Notes: generated by a model not told the origin, from the letters alone. DNA of 64,000 nt from Emticicia sp. 21SJ11W-3 (GCF_024138715.1 NZ_CP092074.1:3348001-3412000), one strand, 5' to 3'; shown: positions 17,201 to 25,704, counted from the stretch's first letter. Made by a program: numbers and translations.

Positions 17201-17704
17201 GGCGTGTATATTGTAAGAGCAGCCTACGAAGACCAGGGTGCCAACGGCTTGCCATCGTTAAAATCAGAGCAGACTTTTACGCTTAGAAATGCCACTTTGG
17301 GTGCGCACGATTTTGATAAATATGAAGACGTAAACAAGATGTCGTTCAGTGGGCGTAACCTGGCTATGCCTGCCAAGTCTGGCGCATACATGGTGCTTAA
17401 CAAAGTAGACCTGAGCGGCATTACCGAATTGCAGATTCAGGCAATGGCCCCTAAACCACAGGTTAACGCGTTGGGTGGCAAAGTTGAGTTACGTCTCGAC
17501 AGCCCCAAAGGCAAGCTGGTGGGTGAGTCGGCCTTCCTTGAGCCATCTGATCAAATGAGCATGACCCCTAACATTCTGAAAGTACCGATAAGCAAGGTAG
17601 AAGGCCTGCACGACATCTACGTGGTGTACGTAAACCCGAAATCTGAAAACGGCACCCTGATGATTGTAACCGGACTGGAATTTAAACTCAGCGAGCAAAA
17701 TTAA
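14273..17704 (+). CDS. ThuA / PQQ-type sugar dehydrogenase / PKD / cytochrome c fusion, secreted
   Basis: 1143 residues with a signal peptide (SKTISLLLTLLLSYGLVQAQ type; cleavage near AQA-Q). Visible modules in order: ThuA-like glutamine-amidotransferase fold (~25-245, LLVFSKTASFRHASID and GGGYVGVHAATDTEYEWPWY); soluble glucose/sorbosone dehydrogenase beta-propeller (~255-700, MGLNKDPNFAQNHWIYLYYS and YTMGHRNPFRISVD); PKD domain (~700-790, STDADGDALKYSWQI); class I cytochrome c with CKACH at 879-883; and a C-terminal CBM6-like beta-sandwich. The architecture suggests periplasmic oxidation of a sugar or cyclitol, with electrons passed to the fused haem domain. The substrate is unknown. The NUDIX regulator is divergent; a small secreted protein follows. 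Confidence 0.88.
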   Translation: MKSNKTISLLLTLLLSYGLVQAQVKKPQLLVFSKTASFRHASIDAGKKALAKMAAEKGFAVTFTEDAEAFNETDIKKYNAVLFLNTTGDVLNDKQQATFERYIQAGGGYVGVHAATDTEYEWPWYGKLAGAYFLDHPMVPSNVQKGKYTVVQKNHWATQGMPDEFERSDEFYSFKNISPKINVLLTIDEKTYQGGKNPDYHPMSWYQEFDGGRSFYTAMGHTDETYAEPLFLNHLYAGINYAMGGPNPKPLNYANARPEENRFTKVVLEEKLNEPMELSVLNDGRVLFIERKGDVKLYNTKTKQLKTIASIPVSIKYKSKEGKESMGEDGLMGLNKDPNFAQNHWIYLYYSIPEESKNILTRYELKGDELVLSSKKVLLEIPTQREECCHTGGSIAWDKAGNLYLSTGDNTNPHGSNGYSPSDERPGRESWDAQKSSANTNDLRGKIIRIKPTPEGGYTIPEGNLFPKGTAGTRPEIYTMGHRNPFRISVDNKTGFVYWGEVGPDAAKPADDRGPAGHDEVGQARKPGNFGWPHFVGDNKAYNKYDFENKKSLEKWDVNAPTNTSPSNTGLKVLPPAQKAFIWYPYGASPEFPLVGSGGRNAMAGPVFYSDNFKTAQRAFPKYYDGKLFIYEWMRGWIMAVTMDKDGNYVSMERFMPSYKFNNPMDMEFAENGDLYMLEYGSGWFTGNDDARLIRIEYNGGNRKPQIAVAANQLGGAVPFNLKLSSKGSTDADGDALKYSWQITSKNGFNKVISTPDAALTLTKPGIYKATLTVNDGKGGTNAQSLEIIAGNEPPVLSFDMQKGNRSFYVANKSFDYDIKVKDKEDGTLGKGIDAENVAVSIDYLPEGFDKVAIAQGHRSADASAAFVAGKRLIEASDCKACHSVEKKSIGPAYRDVAAKYKGDKDAADRLAKKIISGGGGVWGETPMSGHPQLSAADAGEMVKYILNLANEKPKAKSLPLQGTYTAKLPANDKGKGVYIVRAAYEDQGANGLPSLKSEQTFTLRNATLGAHDFDKYEDVNKMSFSGRNLAMPAKSGAYMVLNKVDLSGITELQIQAMAPKPQVNALGGKVELRLDSPKGKLVGESAFLEPSDQMSMTPNILKVPISKVEGLHDIYVVYVNPKSENGTLMIVTGLEFKLSEQN

Positions 17705-17912
17705 TTAGTGAATGAGTGTATTAGTGAATTAGAGAATGAGCGGGCGGCGTTCCGCTAATTCACTGCAACGGCGCCCCATCAATCAAAAATTCATTCACTA
17801 ATTCACTAATTCACTAAATCGCTCATTCACTCACTCAATCACTAATTCACTAATTCACTAATTCACTAATTCACTAAATCGCTCATTCACTCACTAATTC
17901 ACTAATTCCCTA
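17705..17912. repeat. 8-bp degenerate tandem array D (two facing blocks)
   Basis: It starts immediately after the TAA stop at 17702-17704 with TTAGTGAATGAGTG. After about 50 bases and a GC-rich spacer the orientation inverts to CACTAATT units, which continue almost to the next start codon at 17921. It fills the whole gap between the two genes. Confidence 0.9.
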
Positions 17913-17920
17913 TTTACCCT

Positions 17921-18286
17921 ATGAAATCTATTCTAACATTTGTTTTATTAATAGCCGCGGTATCGCTGGCTAATGCGCAGGCACCTGCAACAACCAATTT
18001 CTTTACAGGCAACTGGGAAGTACTTGTAAAAGGCACCCCACAGGGCGACGTGAAACTGCCAATGAGTTTTGAGGTAGTAGACGGCAAAATTATTGGCAAA
18101 GTTACCAACCCTGAAACCAAAGAAGTAGCCAACATGACCTCAGTTGAAATAAAAGGTGAAGAGTTGTTTGCAGCCTTTTCGGCAGGTGGATATGACCTGA
18201 CAATGGTTATCACCAAAAAAGACGACGATCACTTTGTAGGCAAACTGATGGATATGATAGAGGTTGAAGGTACAAGATTGAAGTAA
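17921..18286 (+). CDS. Small secreted protein of unknown function
   Basis: 121 residues with a clear signal peptide (FVLLIAAVSLANAQ-A). The mature part is a short beta-rich domain: FFTGNWEVLVKGTPQGDVKL, MSFEVVDGKIIGKVTNPETK, and a C-terminal VGKLMDMIEVEGTRLK. This looks like a small lipocalin- or calycin-type barrel. Similar short proteins follow ThuA/dehydrogenase genes in related genomes, from memory of such clusters, so a link with the upstream fusion enzyme is plausible but unproven. It ends at a large perfect palindrome shared with the convergent kinase gene. Confidence 0.75.
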   Translation: MKSILTFVLLIAAVSLANAQAPATTNFFTGNWEVLVKGTPQGDVKLPMSFEVVDGKIIGKVTNPETKEVANMTSVEIKGEELFAAFSAGGYDLTMVITKKDDDHFVGKLMDMIEVEGTRLK

Positions 18287-18294
18287 ACAGCGTT

Positions 18295-18351
18295 TCTGAA
18301 CTTTGATTTAGCAATCAGCCGCGGCGGCTTACCGCTAAATCAAAGTTCAGA
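18295..18351. terminator. Long perfect palindrome, bidirectional terminator
   Basis: TCTGAACTTTGATTTAGC (18295-18312) and GCTAAATCAAAGTTCAGA (18334-18351) are exact 18-base inverted arms, with an inner AGCCG-cgg-CGGCT hairpin. It sits between two convergent genes. Partial relatives occur at about 35552-35580 and 35783-35806. Confidence 0.75.
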
Positions 18352-18355
18352 ATTA

Positions 18356-21070
18356 TTACTCCCCTACCGGAAAATACATATCAAACCGGGCGCCTTTACC
18401 CAACTCGCCGCTGGCGGTTATAAACCCGGAGTGGTTTTCTACAATTTTTTTAACTATCGCCAGTCCGATTCCCGTTCCGGGGTACTCATCTTTACCGTGC
18501 AGGCGTTTAAATACCTGAAAAATGGCCTCGTTATATTCAGGCTCAAAGCCAATGCCGTTGTCGGTTATTGAAAAATGATAATAGCTCTGTTGAGGGTCTA
18601 TACCCGAAATACTGATTCCGCGGCCCGGTAGTACCTCACAGGTAATACTTATGCGGGGTTGTTCATCAGTTTTAGAAAACTTAAGGGCGTTGGTAAATAA
18701 ATTGGTAAAAAGCTGCTCAAACTGATACCTCACCACGTTCATATTTGGCATATTTAGCACCTCTACTACCGCATTCTTTTGTTGAATGGTGTCTTTCAGC
18801 TGTTCAAGTATGCCATCAGTAAGTGAGGCCAGTTCAACAGGCTCATAATGCCTTGCAGCCGTATTGGCCCTTGAGTAAGCCAGCAGGTCGAGTATCAGTT
18901 GCTGCATACGTCTGGAGGCATTCTGCAGGCGCATAAAGTAATCCTTGCCTTTGTCAGACAGCCTGTCTTTTTCGATTTCCTGTATCCGCGCCGAAAACGT
19001 CTGTATTTTTCTGAGGGGCTCCTGCAAATCATGGCTGGCTACATAGGCAAACTGCGCCAGTTCGTTATTCAGCTTGCTTAGTTCTTCATTCGATTCCTGC
19101 AGCTCTTTTGTTCTTTGTTTTACCTGCTCTTCCAGTTGGTCGGTAAAAACCTTCCAGTCGTGCACGTCGGTACTGGTACCTACCCACATCACTATATTAC
19201 CATCTTCGTCTTTCTGTGGCAGCGCGCGGCTCAGCTGCCAGCGGTACTGGCCGTCATGCCTTCTGAAACGGTGTTCCATTTTAAACAGCTCTCCTTCTTT
19301 TACGGCTTGCAGCCATAGCTGGCGGTTGGTTTCTTTTTCCTCAGCACACAAAAGCCCCAGCCAGCCTTGCAGGCCCAGTTGGTCTTTGGTCATACCCGAG
19401 AAGTCGTACATGGCCTGGTTAAAATAATTCATGTTGCCTTCGGGGTCGCTCGTCCAGATATGCTGTGGCATAGAGTCGGCCAGTAAACTAAACTTCTGCT
19501 CTCTGGTTTCCAGTTCGCGGCGGTAGTTCATTTCAGTGGTCATGTCTCTGATGGTCCCCAGCATTTTATAAGGTTCGTTCGCCTCATTATACAGCACCGT
19601 GCCGCGGGCCTCAAACCAACGGATGCTTTTATCGGTACGTATCAGCCTCGAAACATAATGCAACACACCAGTTTCAGTAGCTGTTTTAAAGGCCTTTTCT
19701 CTTACAGGCAAATCATCCGGGTAAAGGTGTTTGATAAAGTCTTCATGCATCAAATCGCCGGCAGACTCATACCCGAAAATCTGCAGGTATCTTTCAGAAG
19801 CCCAGATCTCACCCGTGTTCAGGTTCAGTTCCCAGGTGCCCAGTTCACTGGCTTTCAATACTATCTTTAAACGCTCTTCGTTTTCAGACACCAGCCTTTT
19901 GGTGCTCTTCTGGTTGGTTATGTCGCGGGCAATTTTAGAGGCCCCGATAATTTCTCCGCGTGTATTTTTTACGGGCGATATCGTAAGCGAAATATCTATT
20001 TTCCGGCCGTCTTTTCTGATACGCTCGGTTTCAAAATGTTCTATCCGCTCGCCTTTTTTCAATCGGCTGATAATCTCGTCTTCTTCCTGCAGGCGGTTGG
20101 CTGGTATCAGTTTCGACACATGCTGGCCTATCATTTCTTCAGCCTTATAACCCATAATGCGCTCACCGGCGGCATTCCAGCTCGTAACAATGCCATCAAG
20201 ACCCTTGCTGAGAATCAAATCTTCCGACGACTCCACAATGGCTGCCAGGGTTGCCATTTTTTCTTCTGCCACCCGGCTTTCTGTAATGTCTTTCAGAGTA
20301 CCCAGCATTCTTACAGGCTGGCCCCCGTCATTATAAAACACCTTGGCCGTTGTCTGTATCCACTTCTGCTCGCCGCTGTTCATTCTCATTCTGAACTGGT
20401 AGTCAAACTGGCCTGTTTCAAGCGCTTTGCCAAACATTTCTTTCAGCTTCAGCATATCGGCCTCGTCAATCATTTCGGCGTATCCCTTTGGGGGCATCCC
20501 CGGGTTAATACCAAATATTTTATTCATGATGTCAGACGACACCACCTCTTTTGTCAGTATATTATAATCATAAATACCAATATTGCTTATATCAACTGCC
20601 AGGCGCATGCGTTCTTCCAGTTCTTCCACTTTCAGGCGCGCCAATATCTGCTCTGTTACCTCATAACCGGAAATGATGATTCCTATCACTTCTTCATTCA
20701 CGTTCTGAAGCGGCTGAAACGTTAAATTGGCAAAGGCCTCTTTTGGCTCACGGCCGGGCTGGCTGAATAGAAAGCGCATTGCAGCATCAGTATGCGTTAC
20801 ACCGGTTGAATACACTTTATTGAGAACGCTCTCAAAAACTTCTTTCGTTAATTCGGGCATTACCACGCCCAGCTTTTTGCCTATCACTTCGCGCTGACCA
20901 AAAAACCGTAAAAAAGAAGGATTTGCCAGTTCAAATACGTAATCTGTGCCTTTAAGCACACAAAAAATACCAGATGCCTGCATGAAAAAGTTGTTAACAG
21001 TCTGTTGGAAATCAAGCTGAACAGATAAATTTGAATCATCGGATGCGTTCGGAGATGACTTATTGCCCAT
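18356..21070 (-). CDS. Multi-PAS sensor histidine kinase
   Basis: 904 residues with no membrane segments, so cytoplasmic. Five consecutive PAS domains span about residues 15-655 (recognisable by NRLQEEDEIISRLKKGERIE, the PAC-type MLGTLKDIT and MLGTIRDMT ends, and MPQHIWTSDPEGNMNYF). A coiled coil (QLEEQVKQRTKELQESNEEL) leads into a HisKA domain with the phosphoacceptor in VASHDLQEPLRKI, and a HATPase domain follows with TDNGIGFEPEY (N/G1 box) and YPGTGIGLAIVKKI. It would autophosphorylate in response to an internal or diffusible signal. No response regulator is adjacent; the receiver at 9139 is one possible partner. Confidence 0.92.
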   Translation of the reverse strand: MGNKSSPNASDDSNLSVQLDFQQTVNNFFMQASGIFCVLKGTDYVFELANPSFLRFFGQREVIGKKLGVVMPELTKEVFESVLNKVYSTGVTHTDAAMRFLFSQPGREPKEAFANLTFQPLQNVNEEVIGIIISGYEVTEQILARLKVEELEERMRLAVDISNIGIYDYNILTKEVVSSDIMNKIFGINPGMPPKGYAEMIDEADMLKLKEMFGKALETGQFDYQFRMRMNSGEQKWIQTTAKVFYNDGGQPVRMLGTLKDITESRVAEEKMATLAAIVESSEDLILSKGLDGIVTSWNAAGERIMGYKAEEMIGQHVSKLIPANRLQEEDEIISRLKKGERIEHFETERIRKDGRKIDISLTISPVKNTRGEIIGASKIARDITNQKSTKRLVSENEERLKIVLKASELGTWELNLNTGEIWASERYLQIFGYESAGDLMHEDFIKHLYPDDLPVREKAFKTATETGVLHYVSRLIRTDKSIRWFEARGTVLYNEANEPYKMLGTIRDMTTEMNYRRELETREQKFSLLADSMPQHIWTSDPEGNMNYFNQAMYDFSGMTKDQLGLQGWLGLLCAEEKETNRQLWLQAVKEGELFKMEHRFRRHDGQYRWQLSRALPQKDEDGNIVMWVGTSTDVHDWKVFTDQLEEQVKQRTKELQESNEELSKLNNELAQFAYVASHDLQEPLRKIQTFSARIQEIEKDRLSDKGKDYFMRLQNASRRMQQLILDLLAYSRANTAARHYEPVELASLTDGILEQLKDTIQQKNAVVEVLNMPNMNVVRYQFEQLFTNLFTNALKFSKTDEQPRISITCEVLPGRGISISGIDPQQSYYHFSITDNGIGFEPEYNEAIFQVFKRLHGKDEYPGTGIGLAIVKKIVENHSGFITASGELGKGARFDMYFPVGE

Positions 21071-21157
21071 AGCTATATTTCAGATTAGATGTCAGATTTG
21101 TATGAATAGTACAGAGAGATAATCATCCGGCAACAAATATATACAATATCTGTGCAA

Positions 21158-21859
21158 TTATTCTTTTTCCATAATCTCATAATCGTTCACTACCCATTGG
21201 CCACCATCCTTTTTTATCAGGTTGATGGCCAGATCGGCATTTTCTTTTTGTCCATAAACCTTTAATTCAATAGTCAGTTCTGTCTGTCCGTTGCGTTTTC
21301 TGAAGTTAAAATCAGGTACTTTGCTTAGTTTAACCACCTCGCCTGTTTTTTGGCGGATGGCCTGATTACCATAAATAAAGGCTTCAGCCACGATGTACTC
21401 CTGCCTCTGGCGTATGTAATACCCAACCAGGTTCCGCAACTGCAAAAACACCAGCATTAAAACAATAAATACACCGGCCAGCAACTCTGTAAATTTGTTA
21501 AAGCTACTGGTTTCGTCGGCTACCACGTTGGTTTTAAATAGTACGTCGCCCAGGCGTTTACCGTATATCAGAAACGCCAGTGCTTCAATTGGTAAGGCAA
21601 TCAGGGTAATGTTCCGGCAGACGCGCCTCAGTGCAGATGCGCCATTGCTGATTTCAAGCCCCAGAAAATACTTGCCGGGGCTGCGCCCAAAGGGCAGGTC
21701 TTTCAGAAAAAGCAGCAAGGCAGCCAACGCCAGCGAACCATAAAAGGCGGGCAGAAAATCTTGCCGGAGCATAAAAACGCTCAGCACCATCAACAGTGTT
21801 GATGGCACCGCAATAACCAGCAAATCAATCAGAAAAGCGTAGATTCTTTTTTGTTTCAT
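21158..21859 (-). CDS. RDD family membrane protein
   Basis: 233 residues. The N-terminal RDD motif is KRIYAFLIDLLVI, and the second signature GRSPGKYFLGLEI follows two hydrophobic segments. A third membrane segment (LAGVFIVLMLVFLQLRNLVG) precedes a soluble C-terminal domain of about 90 residues (KLSKVPDFNFRKRNGQTELT and so on), which resembles a small DUF4864- or NTF2-like fold but was not firmly assigned. RDD proteins have been implicated in transport in some bacteria; function here is unknown. It lies 87 bases upstream of the kinase gene on the same strand. Confidence 0.85.
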   Translation of the reverse strand: MKQKRIYAFLIDLLVIAVPSTLLMVLSVFMLRQDFLPAFYGSLALAALLLFLKDLPFGRSPGKYFLGLEISNGASALRRVCRNITLIALPIEALAFLIYGKRLGDVLFKTNVVADETSSFNKFTELLAGVFIVLMLVFLQLRNLVGYYIRQRQEYIVAEAFIYGNQAIRQKTGEVVKLSKVPDFNFRKRNGQTELTIELKVYGQKENADLAINLIKKDGGQWVVNDYEIMEKE

Positions 21860-22045
21860 TATTTATCAGACCGCAGAATCAGTAGGTTTTAGCCAAATAT
21901 AAATCAAATCGTTTATTATAGAAAATACCTCAATTAATTATTTGAATCGGTTTCTTAAACATTTATACCCATTTGGTATGAAACCGCAATTCATCAGGCA
22001 AAACCATTTCCTGATATTTTACCAACATTTCTGCCAAAAAAATCA

Positions 22046-22053
22046 TACTTTTG
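22046..22053 (+). promoter_or_regulatory. Bacteroidota -7 box for argS
   Basis: TACTTTTG matches TAnnTTTG and lies 53 bases before the argS start. No clear -33 TTTG was found at the usual distance. Confidence 0.55.
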
Positions 22054-22105
22054 CGGTTCCGTAACCAGCGCACTGTCGCATGGCTGAACCATCCAAGTAC
22101 AATTT

Positions 22106-23881
22106 ATGAATATCGAATCATCATTAAAAACTGCTATTGCGCAGGCATTATCTGCATTGTTTCAGGTTGAAGAAGAAGTAACGCTGCAACCCACCAAGGC
22201 CGACTTTGAGGGCAATTACACTTACGTGGTTTTTCCGTTAGTGAAACAACTGCGCAAAAGCCCTGCTGATATTGCCAACGCCCTGGGAGAATACCTGAAA
22301 ACAAGTACCAATTATATAAAAGCCTATAATGTTGTACAGGGATACCTGAATCTGGTATTGGCCGACGACGTATGGTTTGACACCCTGAACGCCATACTGG
22401 CCGACAGCACCTTTGGCGTGTTACCCCAAAACAATCAGTCGGTCATGGTTGAGTACTCGTCGCCCAATACCAACAAACCGCTGCATCTGGGGCATTTAAG
22501 AAACAATTTTCTGGGCTACTCGGTCTCTAAAATTCTGGAAGCCAACGGTTATAATGTAGTAAAAACCTGCCTGGTAAACGACCGCGGCGTGCATATATGC
22601 AAATCTATGTGGGCGTATCAGCAGTTTGGCAACGGCGAAACGCCGGAGTCGGCAGGATTAAAAGGCGACCACCTGGCGGGCAAGTATTATGTCATTTTCG
22701 ACAAACACTACAAATCTGAAATTGAGACCCTTGTTCAACAGGGCATGACAGAGGAAGAAGCCAAGAAAAACGCACCGGCAATAAAAGCCGTGCAGGAGAT
22801 GCTCATTAAATGGGAAGAAGGCGATGAAGAAACCCTGGCCCTGTGGCGAAAAATGAACGACTGGGTTTTTGCGGGCTTCAACGAAACGTATCAGAAAATT
22901 GGGGTGTCGTTTGACAAAACCTATTATGAGTCTAACACCTACCTGCTGGGTAAAGATATAGTAGAAGAAGGGCTGGCTAAGGGCATTTTCTTCAAAAAAG
23001 AAAACGGTAGCGTATGGATTGACCTGAAAGAAGAAGGGCTCGACGAAAAACTGGTGCTGCGTGCAGATGGTACTTCTGTGTACATTACGCAGGATTTAGG
23101 CACCACCGACCTGAAGTTTCAGGACTACAGCAACAATAAGTCGATATGGGTGGTGGGTAACGAGCAAGACTACCACTTTCAGGTGTTGTTTGCCATCATG
23201 AAAAAACTGGGCCGCAGCTATGCCGATGGCTGTTATCACCTGAGTTACGGCATGGTTGACCTGCCATCGGGCAAGATGAAGTCTCGTGAAGGAACGGTGG
23301 TAGATGCCGATGATCTGGTGGCTGAAATGATTGCCACCGCCGAGGTTACCACGCGCGAACGTGGCAAGATTGATGATTTCAGCAAAGAAGAGGCCGACAG
23401 CCTGTTCAGCATGATTGCCCTGGGCGCTTTGAAATACTTTTTGCTGAAAGTAGAGCCCAAGAAAAAAATGCTTTTTAACCCGGCCGAATCTATCGATTTT
23501 CAGGGTAACACAGGGCCGTTTATTCAGTACACCCACGCGCGTATCTGCTCTATTTTGCGCAAGGCGGCATCGCAGGGTATAACCGTGGGCAACAGCGTAA
23601 AAAATGTGGCCATAGAAAAGGCCGAAGCCGACCTGATTTTTGTACTGAACGAATACCCGGCAGCATTGCAAAAGGCTGGTAATGAGTATTCGCCGTCGGT
23701 TATAGCCAGCTATACCTACGACCTGGCCAAGACATTCAACCACTTTTATGCGGGTATATCTATCATGAACGAACCCGACACCGACAAACAGCTTTTCAGG
23801 CTGGCATTAATAAAAGCAGTTTCAGAAACAATTCGTAAGGCAACTGCGTTATTAGGCATAGAAGTACCCAACAGAATGTAA
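22106..23881 (+). CDS. argS: Arginyl-tRNA synthetase
   Basis: 591 residues, full length for a class I ArgS. The N-terminal Add1 domain (~1-100) precedes the HIGH-type signature in SSPNTNKPLHLGHLRNN. The KMSKS counterpart is GKMKSREGT. The C-terminal DALR anticodon-binding domain includes GNTGPFIQYTHARICSILRK and ends YAGISIMNEPDTDKQLFRL. It charges tRNA-Arg with arginine in the cytoplasm. Preceded by a Bacteroidota-type -7 box; a glutathione peroxidase gene follows after 34 bases and may be co-transcribed. Confidence 0.97.
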   Translation: MNIESSLKTAIAQALSALFQVEEEVTLQPTKADFEGNYTYVVFPLVKQLRKSPADIANALGEYLKTSTNYIKAYNVVQGYLNLVLADDVWFDTLNAILADSTFGVLPQNNQSVMVEYSSPNTNKPLHLGHLRNNFLGYSVSKILEANGYNVVKTCLVNDRGVHICKSMWAYQQFGNGETPESAGLKGDHLAGKYYVIFDKHYKSEIETLVQQGMTEEEAKKNAPAIKAVQEMLIKWEEGDEETLALWRKMNDWVFAGFNETYQKIGVSFDKTYYESNTYLLGKDIVEEGLAKGIFFKKENGSVWIDLKEEGLDEKLVLRADGTSVYITQDLGTTDLKFQDYSNNKSIWVVGNEQDYHFQVLFAIMKKLGRSYADGCYHLSYGMVDLPSGKMKSREGTVVDADDLVAEMIATAEVTTRERGKIDDFSKEEADSLFSMIALGALKYFLLKVEPKKKMLFNPAESIDFQGNTGPFIQYTHARICSILRKAASQGITVGNSVKNVAIEKAEADLIFVLNEYPAALQKAGNEYSPSVIASYTYDLAKTFNHFYAGISIMNEPDTDKQLFRLALIKAVSETIRKATALLGIEVPNRM

Positions 23882-23915
23882 TACCTGAAACTTTCAATCA
23901 AACCAATCAATTAAA

Positions 23916-24518
23916 ATGAAAAAGACCCTCATTTTAGCCGCAGCAGCAGTGGTTACCCTTATAGGTGCCATGAGTTTTGTTGCTGTAAACAATGTTCTAT
24001 CTGAAACAGAATTAAGCCGCCCTGCATCGGCAGTAGCCAAAGGTTCGTTCTATGATTACACGTTGAAATCGCTTGACGGCAAAAAAACTATTGATTTCAG
24101 CCGTTACAAAGGCAAAAAAGTAGTCGTGTTAAATGTGGCCTCTAAATGTGGTTTTACCCCACAGTATGCCGACTGGCAGGCGTTCCACAAAAAATATGGC
24201 GATAAAATCGTGGTATTGGGTATCCCGGCCAATAATTTCCGTTCGCAAGAGCCAGGCACAAGCGAAGAAATTGCCGAGTTCTGTCAGAAAAACTACGGCG
24301 TTACTTTCCAGATGTTAGAGAAAGTGAGCGTAGTAGGTGAAGACCAACACCCGCTTTACCAGTGGTTGAGCCACAAAGACCTGAACGGCTGGAACGACAG
24401 CGCGCCAACCTGGAATTTCTGCAAGTATGTAGTAAATGAAAAAGGCGAATTGACCAACTTCTTCAACTCAAAAGTTACTCCGGATAACGAAGAGTTCAAA
24501 AAAGCAGTTGGGATTTGA
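23916..24518 (+). CDS. Glutathione peroxidase family protein, exported
   Basis: 200 residues. The N-terminal 25 residues (KKTLILAAAAVVTLIGAMSF) form a signal peptide or membrane anchor, so the enzyme works in the periplasm, unlike most cytoplasmic homologues. The thioredoxin fold has the peroxidatic Cys in VVLNVASKCGFTPQ, the Gln in NNFRSQEPGT and the Trp in PTWNFCKYVV, which form the usual Cys-Gln-Trp site. It uses Cys rather than selenocysteine, so thioredoxin is the likely reductant. It reduces hydroperoxides. Confidence 0.92.
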   Translation: MKKTLILAAAAVVTLIGAMSFVAVNNVLSETELSRPASAVAKGSFYDYTLKSLDGKKTIDFSRYKGKKVVVLNVASKCGFTPQYADWQAFHKKYGDKIVVLGIPANNFRSQEPGTSEEIAEFCQKNYGVTFQMLEKVSVVGEDQHPLYQWLSHKDLNGWNDSAPTWNFCKYVVNEKGELTNFFNSKVTPDNEEFKKAVGI

Positions 24519-24545
24519 TTCAGAGAATAATCTTCTGTTAATGTA

Positions 24546-24640
24546 AATCCCGTAGGGATGATATATTAGTAGAATAACATAGATATTTGCGTTGAAAGTC
24601 CCGTAGGGACGGTATATTAGTATATCGTCCCTACGGGACT
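24546..24640. repeat. CCCGTAGGGA-type palindromic repeats
   Basis: A single unit at 24546-24573 is followed by a nearly perfect hairpin at 24597-24640 (AGTCCCGTAGGGACGGTATA, TTAG loop, then its complement with one G-T pair). Same family as 12740-12906. The hairpin could also end transcription from the upstream gene. Confidence 0.8.
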
Positions 24641-24767
24641 TCTTTAATTTAACCGACAAACCTAATTCTACTGACAGATTATCGCTCTGGGATACCTGAT
24701 TCTGTCGACTTGATTCACCATTCATGAATTTATACTAAATATTGCATAATTCTGAACTCGGATTATG

Positions 24768-24775
24768 TAATTTTG
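24768..24775 (+). promoter_or_regulatory. Bacteroidota -7 box for menA
   Basis: TAATTTTG matches TAnnTTTG and lies 48 bases before the menA start. Its position rules out the in-frame start at 24742. Confidence 0.55.
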
Positions 24776-24822
24776 CAATTAATCGAACACATTACTCAAT
24801 TGTTACTGAATATCGCCCGAAT

Positions 24823-25704
24823 ATGAAAAACTGGCTTTCGGCTGCCCGCCCCCGTACCTTACCGTTGTCGTTATCTAGTATCCTGATGGGCAGTTTTCTG
24901 GCCGTATCAGCCAGGCAATTCAACTGGCTTATTTTTGCCTTTTGCTGCCTTACCACCATTGCCCTGCAGGTGTTGTCTAACTTTGCCAACGACTACGGCG
25001 ACACCCAGAACGGCGCCGACCTGGCCGGGCGTGTGGGGCCGCAAAGAGCGGTACAGTCGGGCGCCATTACACCACAGCAGATGTTCAGGGGTATTATATT
25101 GCTAGCCGTTATCTGCCTTGTTTTTGGCGTTTCATTACTTTATTTTGCTTTCAGAGATGCCGAGGCCAACGAGTTCTGGGGTTTTCTGGGGCTGGGTTTG
25201 TTGTGTATGCTGGCTGCTTATACCTACACAGCCGGTAAAAAACCTTATGGCTATGCCGGCCTGGGCGATGTATCGGTGCTGATATTCTTTGGCCTGGTGG
25301 GTGTGCTGGGCAGTAATTATTTATACACTAAAACATTCGACTGGCTCAATCTGCTCCCTGCCCTCAGCTGCGGTTTCTTTGCTACGGGGGTGTTGAACAT
25401 CAACAACATCAGAGACATAGATTCTGACACCCGTGCGGGTAAGAAGACTATCCCCGCTCGCCTGGGGCGCGAAACCGCCATCAGATACCACTGGTTTTTG
25501 CTTTTAGCAGGAATGCTGAGCATACTGGCCTACAGCCTGCTGAAAGAACAATACATGATTATCTACGTGCTATGCTTCCCGTTGTTTTTCATCAACGGCA
25601 TTAAGGTATCCAGACTCCCCAACCCCGACCCCATGCTGAAACAGATGTCGCTCTCAACACTGGCATTTGTGTTGCTGTTTGGTATCGGGCAGTTGTTGTT
25701 GTAG
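24823..25704 (+). CDS. menA: 1,4-dihydroxy-2-naphthoate prenyltransferase
   Basis: 293 residues from ATG at 24823 (MKNWLSAARPRTLPLSLS, the typical MenA N-terminus). The frame is open upstream to 24742, but that extension crosses the promoter. About nine membrane segments are visible. The UbiA-family Asp-rich motifs are NFANDYGDTQNGAD and NNIRDIDSDTRAGKKTIPAR. It attaches the polyprenyl chain to dihydroxynaphthoate in the inner membrane, a late step in menaquinone synthesis. The other men genes are not in the window. Confidence 0.94.
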   Translation: MKNWLSAARPRTLPLSLSSILMGSFLAVSARQFNWLIFAFCCLTTIALQVLSNFANDYGDTQNGADLAGRVGPQRAVQSGAITPQQMFRGIILLAVICLVFGVSLLYFAFRDAEANEFWGFLGLGLLCMLAAYTYTAGKKPYGYAGLGDVSVLIFFGLVGVLGSNYLYTKTFDWLNLLPALSCGFFATGVLNINNIRDIDSDTRAGKKTIPARLGRETAIRYHWFLLLAGMLSILAYSLLKEQYMIIYVLCFPLFFINGIKVSRLPNPDPMLKQMSLSTLAFVLLFGIGQLLL

